DNA from: Frankiaceae bacterium
GTDB taxonomy: Bacteria > Actinomycetota > Actinomycetes > JAVEEB01
Assembly: GCA_030840665.1 (NCBI GenBank)
Contig: JAVEEB010000403.1
Span: 1 to 10,152, forward strand
Direction: 5' to 3'
DNA: 10,152 nucleotides
The translations under genes were made by a program, and so were the position numbers. The notes under the pieces are model-generated. The model was not told the origin of the DNA and ran no database searches. It saw nothing but the letters and a program-made list of their open reading frames with translations. This document shows, in pieces, positions 1-6,050 of this stretch. The first letter of the stretch is position 1. Each line of letters begins with the position of its first letter.

Positions 1-249
1 GCCCGGCAACGAGAACGCGTACTCGGGAGTGGCGATCAGGACGGCGTCCGCCCCGGACACCTCGGCGGACCAGCGGGCGACGGTGGCTGGCAGGTGGTCG
101 GCGTACGCGGGGTCGAAGAACGGCAGCTCACCTATCGAGGCGGCGAAGGTGAGCTCCGTGCCGGCGGGCAGGCACTCGGCGGCCGCGCGCAGGAGCGCCG
201 TGTTGGTCGAGGTGTCGCTCAGGCTGCCGGACACGGCGAGGATGCGCAT
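1..249 (-). CDS. NAD(P)H-dependent FMN reductase-like flavoprotein, 3' end cut by the window
   Basis: The first 83 residues are present; the C-terminus lies outside the window. The protein opens with MRILAVSGSLSDTSTNTALL, a beta strand followed by the phosphate-binding loop typical of the flavodoxin-fold NADPH-dependent FMN reductase family (SsuE/azoreductase type). The second family motif, TPEYAFSLPG at residues 74-83, corresponds to the usual TPEYN-x-S-x-PG flavin-contact loop, with Ala-Phe where Asn-Gly is common. Family members are cytosolic and reduce FMN, quinones or azo compounds with NAD(P)H; the substrate here cannot be told. The ATG at 249 is chosen because the family begins directly with this strand, although I see no good ribosome binding site before it. 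The repeat-protein gene ends 52 bases upstream on the same strand, so the two may share a transcript. Confidence 0.85.
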   Translation of the reverse strand, partial: MRILAVSGSLSDTSTNTALLRAAAECLPAGTELTFAASIGELPFFDPAYADHLPATVARWSAEVSGADAVLIATPEYAFSLPG

Positions 250-301
250 GGCTGTGGCAGCGCTGGTCGGGCCCGGCAGATTCCCGGGTCCGTCTGGCCC
301 T

Positions 302-1582
302 TTAAAGGCTGAGCGGGTCCGGCGTCTCGCCGCGCCGGGCGGCTTCCTCGGCGACCCGTTCCCAGCGGGAGTGCCATTCGTCGTTGGCCGCCGCGTCACG
401 CGCCGCCGCCTCCGCTGCGGCCTGCTCCTGGGCCTCCCGGCGAACGCGCTCCTGCTGCTCCCAGAACGGGGTGGATCCCGACGGGCTCTCCTCGACCGGG
501 TCGGGGGCGAAGGCTTGGGAAGCGAACAGCGGGCCCCGTGCCGCGAGGCTTTCCAGCCGGGCGGCGTCGGCGTCGAACTCCTCGGCCGTCACCACGGCGG
601 CGTCCTTGCGCCAGAAGGCCACCCGTTCGTCCGTCTCCTCCGCGGCAACCGGCTCGGGGTCGAGGGCCGGCGGCCGGTACTCCGCGGCCCGCGAGGCGAG
701 CATCTCGAGCCGGGCGGCGTCCGCGTCGAAGTCCTCGGCAGAGACAGCGACGGTGTCGCGGCGCCAACCGCTGACCGCGCCTGGCGCGTCCTGGGCCGGC
801 AACTGGGCGGCGAGGCCGGGCCCGGTGAACGGCTGTCCGCCGGCCGGCATCGCGAAATCTCCGTGGCTCTCGCGCGTCTCGGAGGCACGAGCGGCGAGCG
901 CCTCAAGGCGCATCGCGTCCGCGTCCAAGTCAGCGGCGGACACGTGCACGTCGTCGGGCCGCCAGCCAGATCGCGACACGTTGCCGCCGGGCTGCTCGGT
1001 GACCGGCGCGCTGGTGTTCACGGGCGTGCTGGCGTTCACGGGGGTGCTCGAGACGGGCGTGCTCGACACGGGCGTTGCCCCCAGCTCGCCCTCGGTCCGA
1101 GCAGTGGGCGCGGGCGGTTCGTAGTCGTCGCGGCTGAACAGCGACTGCGCGTCTGCCGAGCGCATGGCGTACTGCGCGAAACGGTCAGTGGCGTCATCGA
1201 AATCGGGAACGTCGCGCTCGGCGATGGCGGGAGCAGCCGGCGACGCGGTGGCGGCGGTGCCGCTCATGGCGTGGGGGAAGGCCCGCAAGTTCGCCTCGAC
1301 GGCGTGGGCCGGGACGGTCGGTGTCGTGGGTCCGTCGAGCGCCTCGGGGTCACGCATCCAGAGGGGCCGCTCGTGAGCCGTGCTGGCCCAGCGTTCCAGG
1401 GCCTCCGTGTGGTCATGATCGCCGCTCGTCGCGGGTCCGGACACCGGGGGCGTGGCCGACTCGATGCCCGCAGCGCTCGGCGGGGGAGTAGCGGGCGTAG
1501 ACGGGATACGCGGGGAGGCGGTCGCGGGCGTGTTAGTGCCCTTGCGCCAACCCAGCGCTCCTGGTGTGAGTCGTGCGGCCAC
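302..1582 (-). CDS. Unrecognised repeat protein with three WRxD...FDADAxRLE units
   Basis: I do not recognise a family for this 426-residue protein. It starts at a GTG (1582) preceded by GAGGAGAGAGAC, a good ribosome binding site. There is no signal peptide or membrane segment, so it is probably cytosolic. Residues 12-60 are Pro/Thr/Ala-rich and look disordered. A degenerate unit (DFDDATDRFAQYAMR, 127-141) precedes a Thr-Pro-Val tract (170-194). Three well-conserved units follow, at 207-232, 273-298 and 324-349. Each has Trp-Arg, two residues later Asp or near it, then V-S/T-A-E/A-D/E-F/L-DADA-x-RLE-x-LA-x-R, suggesting a short conserved helix. The linkers are variable and acidic. The C-terminus (374-420) is rich in Ala, Glu and Arg and predicted helical or coiled coil. 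The mix of short linear repeats and disorder suggests a scaffold or binding platform, which is inference. The FMN reductase-like gene lies 52 bases downstream. Confidence 0.85.
   Translation of the reverse strand: MAARLTPGALGWRKGTNTPATASPRIPSTPATPPPSAAGIESATPPVSGPATSGDHDHTEALERWASTAHERPLWMRDPEALDGPTTPTVPAHAVEANLRAFPHAMSGTAATASPAAPAIAERDVPDFDDATDRFAQYAMRSADAQSLFSRDDYEPPAPTARTEGELGATPVSSTPVSSTPVNASTPVNTSAPVTEQPGGNVSRSGWRPDDVHVSAADLDADAMRLEALAARASETRESHGDFAMPAGGQPFTGPGLAAQLPAQDAPGAVSGWRRDTVAVSAEDFDADAARLEMLASRAAEYRPPALDPEPVAAEETDERVAFWRKDAAVVTAEEFDADAARLESLAARGPLFASQAFAPDPVEESPSGSTPFWEQQERVRREAQEQAAAEAAARDAAANDEWHSRWERVAEEAARRGETPDPLSL
536..964 (-). repeat. Three diverged ~78-bp coding repeats (26 residues each)
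   Basis: The units lie at 887-964, 689-766 and 536-613 on the minus strand and encode the three Trp-Arg/DADA repeats of the protein at 302-1582. Units two and three are the closest: both contain a stretch encoding FDADAARLE and share most codons. Trp-to-Trp spacing is 66 and then 51 residues, so the repeat cores are conserved while the linkers are not. This points to old internal duplication under selection for the core rather than a recent tandem expansion. Confidence 0.8.
1001..1075 (-). repeat. Degenerate Thr-Pro-Val minisatellite inside the repeat-protein gene
   Basis: On the plus strand the text repeats gtgctggcgttcacggg-like blocks; on the coding strand these read TPV-SS, TPV-SS, TPV-NAS, TPV-NTS, APV (residues 170-194 of the repeat protein). 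Period is 15-18 bases and always in frame. It forms a linker between the degenerate first unit and the three conserved units, and is a likely site of length variation between strains. Confidence 0.7.
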
Positions 1583-1648
1583 GTCTCTCTCCTCGCTCTG
1601 ACCTGCGAGTTATCGGCCATGGACGGGCCGGGTGAATGATCCGCTTGG

Positions 1649-1676
1649 GCCATAGGAACAGTGCGATTTGGGTCAA
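1649..1676 (-). promoter_or_regulatory. Candidate promoter of the repeat-protein gene
   Basis: On the minus strand a TTGACC box (1671-1676) is followed after 16 bases by TATGGC (1649-1654), a fair match to the primary sigma -35/-10 pattern except for the last -10 base. It would start a transcript with a leader of about 60 bases before the GTG at 1582. It is the best-looking promoter in the 1583-1721 gap. Assigned by eye only. Confidence 0.35.
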
Positions 1677-1721
1677 TGAGACCGAATTCCGGCGTGTCGT
1701 GTTTTCAATCGCGGTGATCAA

Positions 1722-1937
1722 GTGCATCCTCCGGAGATGGAAACCGCCGCCTTTGCCGCCATCGGGGTGTTGGCCGTCCTGCTCCTGCTCATCGCCGCCG
1801 CCAAGTTCGGCCGTCGCCCCGACGTTTTTGCCGATGTCGTGGCCTTCGAGCAGGCCCGGAAGGCGTTGGCGCGCGATGCGCCCGCCGACCCCCGCACGTC
1901 GGCACTCGTCGAGCTGCCGTCACGCCGCAGCGCCTGA
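1722..1937 (+). CDS. Small single-pass membrane protein, unknown function
   Basis: A 71-residue reading frame with strong G/C preference at third codon positions, as expected for a real gene in this genome. Residues about 8-27 (AFAAIGVLAVLLLLIAAAKF) form one N-terminal transmembrane helix. It is followed by FGRRPDVFADVVAFEQARKA and a short charged cytoplasmic tail, so it is probably an inner-membrane protein with Arg/Lys on the inside. The start is uncertain: the GTG at 1722 has no clear ribosome binding site, while the ATG at 1737 has GGAG directly abutting it, too close to work well. A leaderless start is possible. I recognise no family. It is divergent from the repeat protein and convergent with the sigma factor gene. 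Its TGA stop (1935-1937) is the first base group of the downstream repeat array. Confidence 0.6.
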   Translation: MHPPEMETAAFAAIGVLAVLLLLIAAAKFGRRPDVFADVVAFEQARKALARDAPADPRTSALVELPSRRSA

Positions 1938-2010
1938 CCTTCGTGCAGCGCCTGACCTTCGTACAGGGCCTGACCTTCGTACAAAGGTCCCCCGACCTTC
2001 GTACAAAAAA
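1935..2010. repeat. Array of four GACCTTCGTACA units with overlapping palindromes
   Basis: Units start at 1935, 1953, 1971 (18 bases each, TGACCTTCGTRCA plus a variable end) and 1994 (GACCTTCGTAC followed by six A). Unit 3 is itself an 18-bp near-perfect palindrome, GACCTTCGTACAAAGGTC (1972-1989; 8 of 9 pairs match). The right half of unit 3 (1979-1989) and unit 4 (1994-2004) form an inverted repeat with 11-base arms, one mismatch and a CCCC loop. The array fills the gap between the small membrane protein gene and the sigma factor terminator. Possible roles are a multi-site operator, a DNA-binding-protein array or a transcript-end structure; the sequence does not decide. Confidence 0.75.
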
Positions 2011-2044
2011 GGAGCCGATCACCCTCTGATGGGTGACCGGCTCC
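2005..2044 (-). terminator. Rho-independent terminator of the sigma factor gene
   Basis: GGAGCCGATCACCC (2011-2024) and GGGTGACCGGCTCC (2031-2044) form a 14-bp stem with one mismatch and a six-base loop. Read on the minus strand the stem is followed at once by six T (2005-2010). It lies 20 bases after the sigma factor stop codon, the right place and orientation to end that transcript. On the plus strand the A tract precedes the stem, so it would not work as a canonical terminator for the small membrane protein gene. Confidence 0.92.
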
Positions 2045-2064
2045 GACGAATAGCTGGGCGCAGG

Positions 2065-3333
2065 TTACGCGTAGTCGCGCAGCTGCTGCGAGCGGCTCGG
2101 GTGGCGCAGCTTGGCCATGGCCTCGCGCTCGATCTGGCGGATACGCTCCCGCGACAGGCCGAACATCGTGCCGATCTCGTTGAGCGTGCGCGGCTTGCCG
2201 TCATCGAGGCCGAACCGCATCTTGATGACCTGCGACTCGCGGCTTTCGAGGCTCTTGAGGGCCGACCGGAGCTGGTCGGTCATCATCCCGTACGCCACGG
2301 CGTCCTCGGCGTGCATGACGTCGCTGTCCTCGATGAAGTCACCGAGGGACGAGTCGTCCTCTTCGCCGATGGGGGACTCGAGGGAGATCGTCTCCTTGCG
2401 GAAATGCTGCATCTCCACGATGCGCGACGGCTCGACGTCGAGCTCCTTCGCCAGCTCCTCCGCGGTCGCGTCGCGGCCGAGGGTCTGGAGCAGGTGGCGT
2501 TCGGTGCGGGCCAGCTTGTTGATCTGCTCGACGAGGTGGACGGGGAGGCGGATCGTGCGGGCCTGGTCGGCCAGCGCACGCGTGATCGCCTGACGGATCC
2601 ACCAGGTCGCGTACGTGGAGAACTTGAAGCCCTTGGAGTAGTCGAACTTCTCGACCGCGCGGACGAGGCCGAGGTTGCCCTCCTGGACCAGGTCGAGCAG
2701 CTCGAGACCGCGGCCCTGGTAGCGCTTGGCGAGGGACACGACGAGGCGCAGGTTGGCCTGCAGGAGGTGGGACTTGGCCCGCTCGCCGTCGCGCGCGATC
2801 CAGTTGAGGTCCTCGCGCTCCTTCTTCTTCAGCTTCGGAGTCAGCTCGCCCGCGGCGTCCTGGGTCAGCTTGTAGTCGGCGAACAGGCCCGCCTCGATGC
2901 GCTTGGAGAGCTCGACCTCTTGAAGCGCGTTGAGCAGCGGCACCTTGCCGATCTGCTTGAGGTACGCGGCGACGGGGTCGGAGGCGGCGCGCGTCTGCGC
3001 GTGCTTGAGAGCCAGCCGGCGGGCATCGAAGTCTTCGAGCTCGTCGAGGTCGCCGACCGGGGCCGCGGGGGCATCGTCGGTCGCGTCGAGGTCCGGGCCG
3101 TCGTCAACGTCGTCGGGGTCTATCGCCTCGGCGGTGTCGGCCGCCTGGACCGTGACGCCGGCGTTCCCGAGCTCGCGCACGACGTCGCCCTCGAGCGCGA
3201 GGTCGACCCCCGCTCCCGCAAGGGCAGCCCGGATCTCGGCCAGCGTGAGCTGTCCGTCGCCCGTGGCGCGCTGGGCAAGGGTGCGAACGAGAGCGTTCGC
3301 GCCTTCGGGGAGTTGGTCGGCGAGTGCCACCAT
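2065..3333 (-). CDS. sigA: RNA polymerase sigma-70 factor, RpoD/SigA/HrdB family
   Basis: This 422-residue protein directs RNA polymerase to promoters. A short region 1.1-like domain (residues about 1-65, with [14 protein letters not shown]) is followed by an acidic linker (70-102). Region 1.2 begins at [18 protein letters not shown] (119). Region 2 (about 186-256) carries [24 protein letters not shown] and [16 protein letters not shown], which contact core, -10 element and melted strand. Region 3 runs about 265-345 and includes GDFIEDSD. Region 4 (355-415) holds the -35 helix-turn-helix SRERIRQIE and ends [14 protein letters not shown]. All regions are intact. The region 1.1 favours the primary factor; several substitutions ([31 protein letters not shown]) differ from the usual SigA/HrdB text, so a group 2 factor remains possible. 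AAAGAGGAC precedes the ATG at 3333; the next codon, GTG at 3330, is better spaced and may be the true start. Confidence 0.95.
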   Translation of the reverse strand: MVALADQLPEGANALVRTLAQRATGDGQLTLAEIRAALAGAGVDLALEGDVVRELGNAGVTVQAADTAEAIDPDDVDDGPDLDATDDAPAAPVGDLDELEDFDARRLALKHAQTRAASDPVAAYLKQIGKVPLLNALQEVELSKRIEAGLFADYKLTQDAAGELTPKLKKKEREDLNWIARDGERAKSHLLQANLRLVVSLAKRYQGRGLELLDLVQEGNLGLVRAVEKFDYSKGFKFSTYATWWIRQAITRALADQARTIRLPVHLVEQINKLARTERHLLQTLGRDATAEELAKELDVEPSRIVEMQHFRKETISLESPIGEEDDSSLGDFIEDSDVMHAEDAVAYGMMTDQLRSALKSLESRESQVIKMRFGLDDGKPRTLNEIGTMFGLSRERIRQIEREAMAKLRHPSRSQQLRDYA

Positions 3334-3509
3334 GTCCTCTTTCGTATCGCTAACTGTCCGGTTGCTGCCCGATTCGGCACATCCGGTGTACCTGAGGCAA
3401 CGTGGCCATCAAGCGCAGTGTTCCCTTTAACGCCTCACGGACCCGTCAGGTGCCCGTGGCGGGGAAATTGAGCCCGAAAGGTGTTCGGCCGGCGCCTACG
3501 AGGCGGACG

Positions 3510-3845
3510 TCACTTCTTGTCGTGCATCCTGCCGAGCGTGGTCAGAGCGCGAGAAGAGGACGAGTCGAAGCGGTACGACGAGCGGTTACGGCCGCCGGCC
3601 ATGCCGACGGCGCCGAGGAGGGCGAAGACCACGCCGGCCCCCGCCAAGGCGGGCGCCTCCCACGTGGGCTGATGGAGGTGTCGTACGACGATCACTCCAG
3701 CGAGCGCGAGGGCCGCGAGACCAATCAGGATGACCAGGGCAAGGAAGATCCGCCGCCCGCGGCCAGCGGGCGACTCGATCAGGTCAGGACCGTCGGGAGA
3801 CTGCCGGTAGGCCTTGCCTTCCGACGCGTCGGGGGACTCATTCAC
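3510..3845 (-). CDS. Two-TM membrane protein coupled to sepH, unknown function
   Basis: The GTG start at 3845 overlaps the sepH stop codon in a GTGA junction, so translation is probably coupled. The 111-residue product has a hydrophilic N-terminus (1-30) and Arg-flanked TM helix 1 (about 33-55, IFLALVILIGLAALALAGVI). A short loop holding HQPTWEAP follows, then TM helix 2 (66-84, rich in Gly and Ala) and a Ser/Arg-rich tail, YRFDSSSSRALTTLGRMHDKK in outline. Helix 1 is followed by RHLH and helix 2 by GGRNR, so the topology is not obvious. I know of no named family. Its tight link to a cell-division regulator suggests a role at the membrane in division or envelope growth, which is inference from context only. 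No convincing terminator follows; there is just a weak CGCCT/AGGCG stem near 3492-3504. Confidence 0.8.
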   Translation of the reverse strand: MNESPDASEGKAYRQSPDGPDLIESPAGRGRRIFLALVILIGLAALALAGVIVVRHLHQPTWEAPALAGAGVVFALLGAVGMAGGRNRSSYRFDSSSSRALTTLGRMHDKK

Positions 3846-4579
3846 AGCTCTGGCCGTCGCACCCCGAACATGATGTCCTCCCAGCTCGGGACGGTCGCCC
3901 GGCGCGCACCCCCATCGTCCCCCAAGCCGTCGCCGTCGGGAATGACGGCCCGGGGCACCGCGTGGAGAGCCGGTGCCGGAGCGGGTTGCTCGGCGCTGCG
4001 GGTCAGGCCGCACAGCGACTCGGCGGCGAGGCCGTAGCAGCGCAGCACCCTGCCCGCGGGCTCGAAGGACCATTGCGCGAGGTGGCCATGGCCGCCGGCC
4101 TTGTATTCGAGGCGGATCAGCCAGGAGTTGTCGTCGCGGCGCCAGGCGTCCCAGCGCTCGGACTCGGGCTCGGCGCCGAGTTGCTGCAGGCGCTCCTCGA
4201 CGAGGACGCCGAGCGGGATGGTCGGGTCGTCCGGGAGGCGGCGGGGGAGCGTCGCCTCCTGCGCCATCTCCGCGATGTGCAGCCGCTCGCGGAGCACGGG
4301 GCCCTCGAAGCGCCGGATGCGCTCGACGGGCACGCCGGCCGCGCGGGCCAGGTCCTCGGCGCTGTCGCCGGCGCGGATGCGGGACTGGATCTCGCGGGGC
4401 GTGAGCTCGCCGTCGGGGAGCGGCGGTCGGGTGGGCGCGCCGCTGTCGAGCAGCGTCGGAAGGAGGGCAGCCCGGACGTCGTCGTCGATGACGAGCCGGA
4501 ATTGCTCGTCATCCAGCTCGGGGCAGGTGACGAGGAGTTCTCCGTCGTCACCAATCCCGGCGTACCGCAGTTCCCACAT
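3842..4579 (-). CDS. sepH: Cell division protein SepH (DUF3071)
   Basis: A 245-residue cytosolic protein of the actinobacterial SepH family, whose members stimulate FtsZ assembly at division sites. The N-terminal DUF3071 domain starts MWELRYAGIGDDGELLV and contains a helix-turn-helix-like core, LTPREIQSRIRAG (59-71), then AGVPVERIRRFEGPVLRER (81-99), the family hallmark. Residues 142-172 (RWDAWRRDDNSWLIRLEY to WSFEP) form the conserved middle block. The C-terminus ends VPSWEDIMFGVRRPEL, the short conserved tail seen in the family, after a Pro/Ala linker (195-228). At 245 residues it is shorter than the Streptomyces form (about 340), the linker being reduced. The ATG at 4579 has AGGAGG four bases upstream; the open frame continues to 5077 but that would run antisense through the ABC ATPase gene. 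It is co-transcribed with the downstream two-TM gene. Confidence 0.93.
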   Translation of the reverse strand: MWELRYAGIGDDGELLVTCPELDDEQFRLVIDDDVRAALLPTLLDSGAPTRPPLPDGELTPREIQSRIRAGDSAEDLARAAGVPVERIRRFEGPVLRERLHIAEMAQEATLPRRLPDDPTIPLGVLVEERLQQLGAEPESERWDAWRRDDNSWLIRLEYKAGGHGHLAQWSFEPAGRVLRCYGLAAESLCGLTRSAEQPAPAPALHAVPRAVIPDGDGLGDDGGARRATVPSWEDIMFGVRRPEL

Positions 4580-4600
4580 CGATCCTCCTGCGTCCAACAC

Positions 4601-4641
4601 GTCGGTGACCGACAACCTACGTGCCCGACGGCCCGCCGTCG
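4601..4641 (-). promoter_or_regulatory. Candidate sepH promoter with two palindromes
   Basis: On the minus strand TAGGTT (4614-4619) matches the actinobacterial -10 pattern TANNNT and lies 35 bases before the sepH ATG. It is flanked on both sides: GTCGGT-G-ACCGAC (4601-4613) falls where transcription would begin, and CGACGGC-CC-GCCGTCG (4626-4641, 7-bp arms) covers the -10/-35 spacer. No clear -35 box is visible. The gap is shared with the divergent ABC ATPase gene, so a bound regulator could affect both. Assigned by eye. Confidence 0.3.
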
Positions 4642-4699
4642 CGGCGGCTCGCCCACTGCGCGGTGTTGTCCTCGGAGCTGAGCGTGGGGAGGGTACGTT

Positions 4700-5500
4700 G
4701 TGCGCGTGGCTGACGAGGTGTTGACGCTCCGTGGTGTGAGCGTCGTGCGAGACGGTCGGCCGCTGCTTCGCGACGTGTACTGGCGCGTCGGCGCCGGCGA
4801 GCGCTGGGCGGTCATCGGCCCGAACGGCGCCGGGAAGACGACGCTCCTGCAGGTCGCCGTCGGGGCGTTGCGTCCCGAAGTCGGCACGGTCTCCCTCCTC
4901 GGGGAGGAGCTGGAACAGAGCGACCTGGACGACCTGCAACCGCGCGTCGGTTTCGCCTCGGCCGCTCTGCACGACCGACTCTCGCCGACCGAGCGCGTCC
5001 TCGACGTGGTCGTCACGGCTGCGCACGCGGCGCTGCGGCGCGTCGGCGACGACTACGACGAGTCCGACGAACAGCACGCCCGCGCCATGCTGGCTCAGCT
5101 CGGCTGCCGCGCGCTGGTCGACCGGACGTACGGGACCCTGTCGGAAGGCGAGCGCAAGCGCGTCCAGATCGCGCGGGCCCTCATGACCGACCCGGAGCTC
5201 CTGCTCCTCGACGAGCCCGCCGCCGGCCTGGACCTCGGGGCGCGCGAGGCGCTGCTACGCCGGTTGTCGCGGCTCGCCGCGGATGCCGGCGGCCCCGCGA
5301 TGATCCTCGTGACGCACCACGTCGAGGAGATCCCCGCGGGCTTCACCCACGCGATGTTGATGCGCGGCGGCCGGGTGGTCGCCGCGGGCGCCCTGCCGGG
5401 CGTGCTGACCGACGCCTCGCTGTCGTCGTGCTTCGGGCTGCCGCTCCGCGTTTCCGCCGAGGACGGCCGGTTCTCGGCCCGCCTGGCTGGCGGCCGCTAG
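4700..5500 (+). CDS. Stand-alone ABC transporter ATP-binding protein (YlmA-like)
   Basis: This 266-residue protein is a single ABC nucleotide-binding domain. Walker A is GPNGAGKT (40-47), the signature LSEGE is at 147-151, Walker B is LLLLDE (167-172) followed by a D-loop (AGLDL), and the switch histidine is in VTHHVEEI (H206). The whole set of catalytic residues is intact. The opening GERWAVIGPNGAGKTTLLQ and the late THHVEEIPAGFTHAML are typical of the YlmA/ModF-like soluble ATPases. No membrane-spanning partner gene is nearby, so transport cannot be assumed; it may pair with a permease elsewhere or act on a non-transport target. GTG at 4700 is taken as the start because GGGGAGGG sits about six bases upstream; GTG at 4706 is an alternative. 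It is divergent from sepH and converges on the CBS gene. Confidence 0.92.
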   Translation: MRVADEVLTLRGVSVVRDGRPLLRDVYWRVGAGERWAVIGPNGAGKTTLLQVAVGALRPEVGTVSLLGEELEQSDLDDLQPRVGFASAALHDRLSPTERVLDVVVTAAHAALRRVGDDYDESDEQHARAMLAQLGCRALVDRTYGTLSEGERKRVQIARALMTDPELLLLDEPAAGLDLGAREALLRRLSRLAADAGGPAMILVTHHVEEIPAGFTHAMLMRGGRVVAAGALPGVLTDASLSSCFGLPLRVSAEDGRFSARLAGGR

Positions 5501-5541
5501 CCCCGCTGCCAGGGTATTTGCGGTGCCGACGTGGTGTGGGG

Positions 5542-5937
5542 TCAGCCGAGGCGTACGAAGTGCTTGCGGTCCGACCAGACCCGGACGATGTCGCGGACGC
5601 TCAACACGCCGATCACGTCGCCGCTGTCCGTGACGACCAGGTGCCGGAAACCGCCGGTGACCATCGTCTCCGCGGCCTGATCGAGGGGCCAGTGGGGTGC
5701 GGCGGTGACCAGGTTGTTGGTGACGTGCGCCGCCACGCGCTCAGTCGCCGGGTCGAGCCCGTGCCCGATGGCCCGCAGGACGTCCCGCTCCGTGAGGATG
5801 CCGATCCCGGACGTGTCGCCGTCGAGCACGATCGCTGCCCCGACCTCACGGTCGGCCATGAGGCGCGCGGCCTCCTGGAGCGTGTGGTCCGGCCCCACGT
5901 ACAGGACGGATGGGCTCATGGCATCGCTGACTCGCAT
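5542..5937 (-). CDS. Tandem CBS-domain protein
   Basis: At 131 residues this protein is nothing but two CBS domains (about 6-57 and 70-122), a Bateman module that binds adenine nucleotides or similar ligands. CBS1 has AMSPSVLYVGPDHTLQEAA and ends with TERD (49-52). CBS2 has NLVTAAPHWPLDQAAETM and ends with SVRD (113-116). The Thr/Ser and Asp of these two motifs normally contact ribose and phosphate. There is no attached enzyme or channel, so it is likely a free-standing cytosolic sensor whose partner is unknown; related proteins in mycobacteria are hypoxic-response type CBS proteins, but that link is not shown here. The ATG at 5937 has AAGGGG about six bases upstream. The gene is divergent from the DUF72 gene across a 113-base gap and convergent with the ABC ATPase gene, 41 bases away, with no clear terminator between them. 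Confidence 0.92.
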   Translation of the reverse strand: MRVSDAMSPSVLYVGPDHTLQEAARLMADREVGAAIVLDGDTSGIGILTERDVLRAIGHGLDPATERVAAHVTNNLVTAAPHWPLDQAAETMVTGGFRHLVVTDSGDVIGVLSVRDIVRVWSDRKHFVRLG

Positions 5938-6050
5938 TGTGCGCCCCTTAGACAGTGTCCGAATGCGCCTAGCTGTTAACCCGAAGCATCACCCTCAAAG
6001 TCGACTATGGGAAGAGCGAGTTTGTCGCCGGGAGCGGGCATCATCGGCGC

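Noticed and set aside
29..1639. A 536-codon plus-strand open frame
   Set aside because: It lies antisense to the FMN reductase-like and repeat-protein genes; its translation is Arg/Gly-rich without family motifs, as expected for a high-GC shadow frame.
1718..1984. Minus-strand frame beginning with YEGQAL peptide repeats
   Set aside because: The peptide repeats only reflect the 18-base DNA array; the rest is antisense to the better-supported small membrane protein.
1935..2010. CRISPR array
   Set aside because: The units abut or nearly so, with no spacers of 25-40 bases, and no cas genes are present.
1636..3471. A 611-codon plus-strand open frame
   Set aside because: Its main part is the antisense of the sigma factor gene, and it also reads through the repeat array and the terminator.
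4580..5077. N-terminal extension of SepH
   Set aside because: The frame is open to 5077, but it would run antisense through the ABC ATPase gene; the family begins at the ATG at 4579, which has a strong ribosome binding site.
5501..5541. Shared terminator between the ABC ATPase and CBS genes
   Set aside because: The 41-base convergent gap has no convincing stem with a T tract on either strand.
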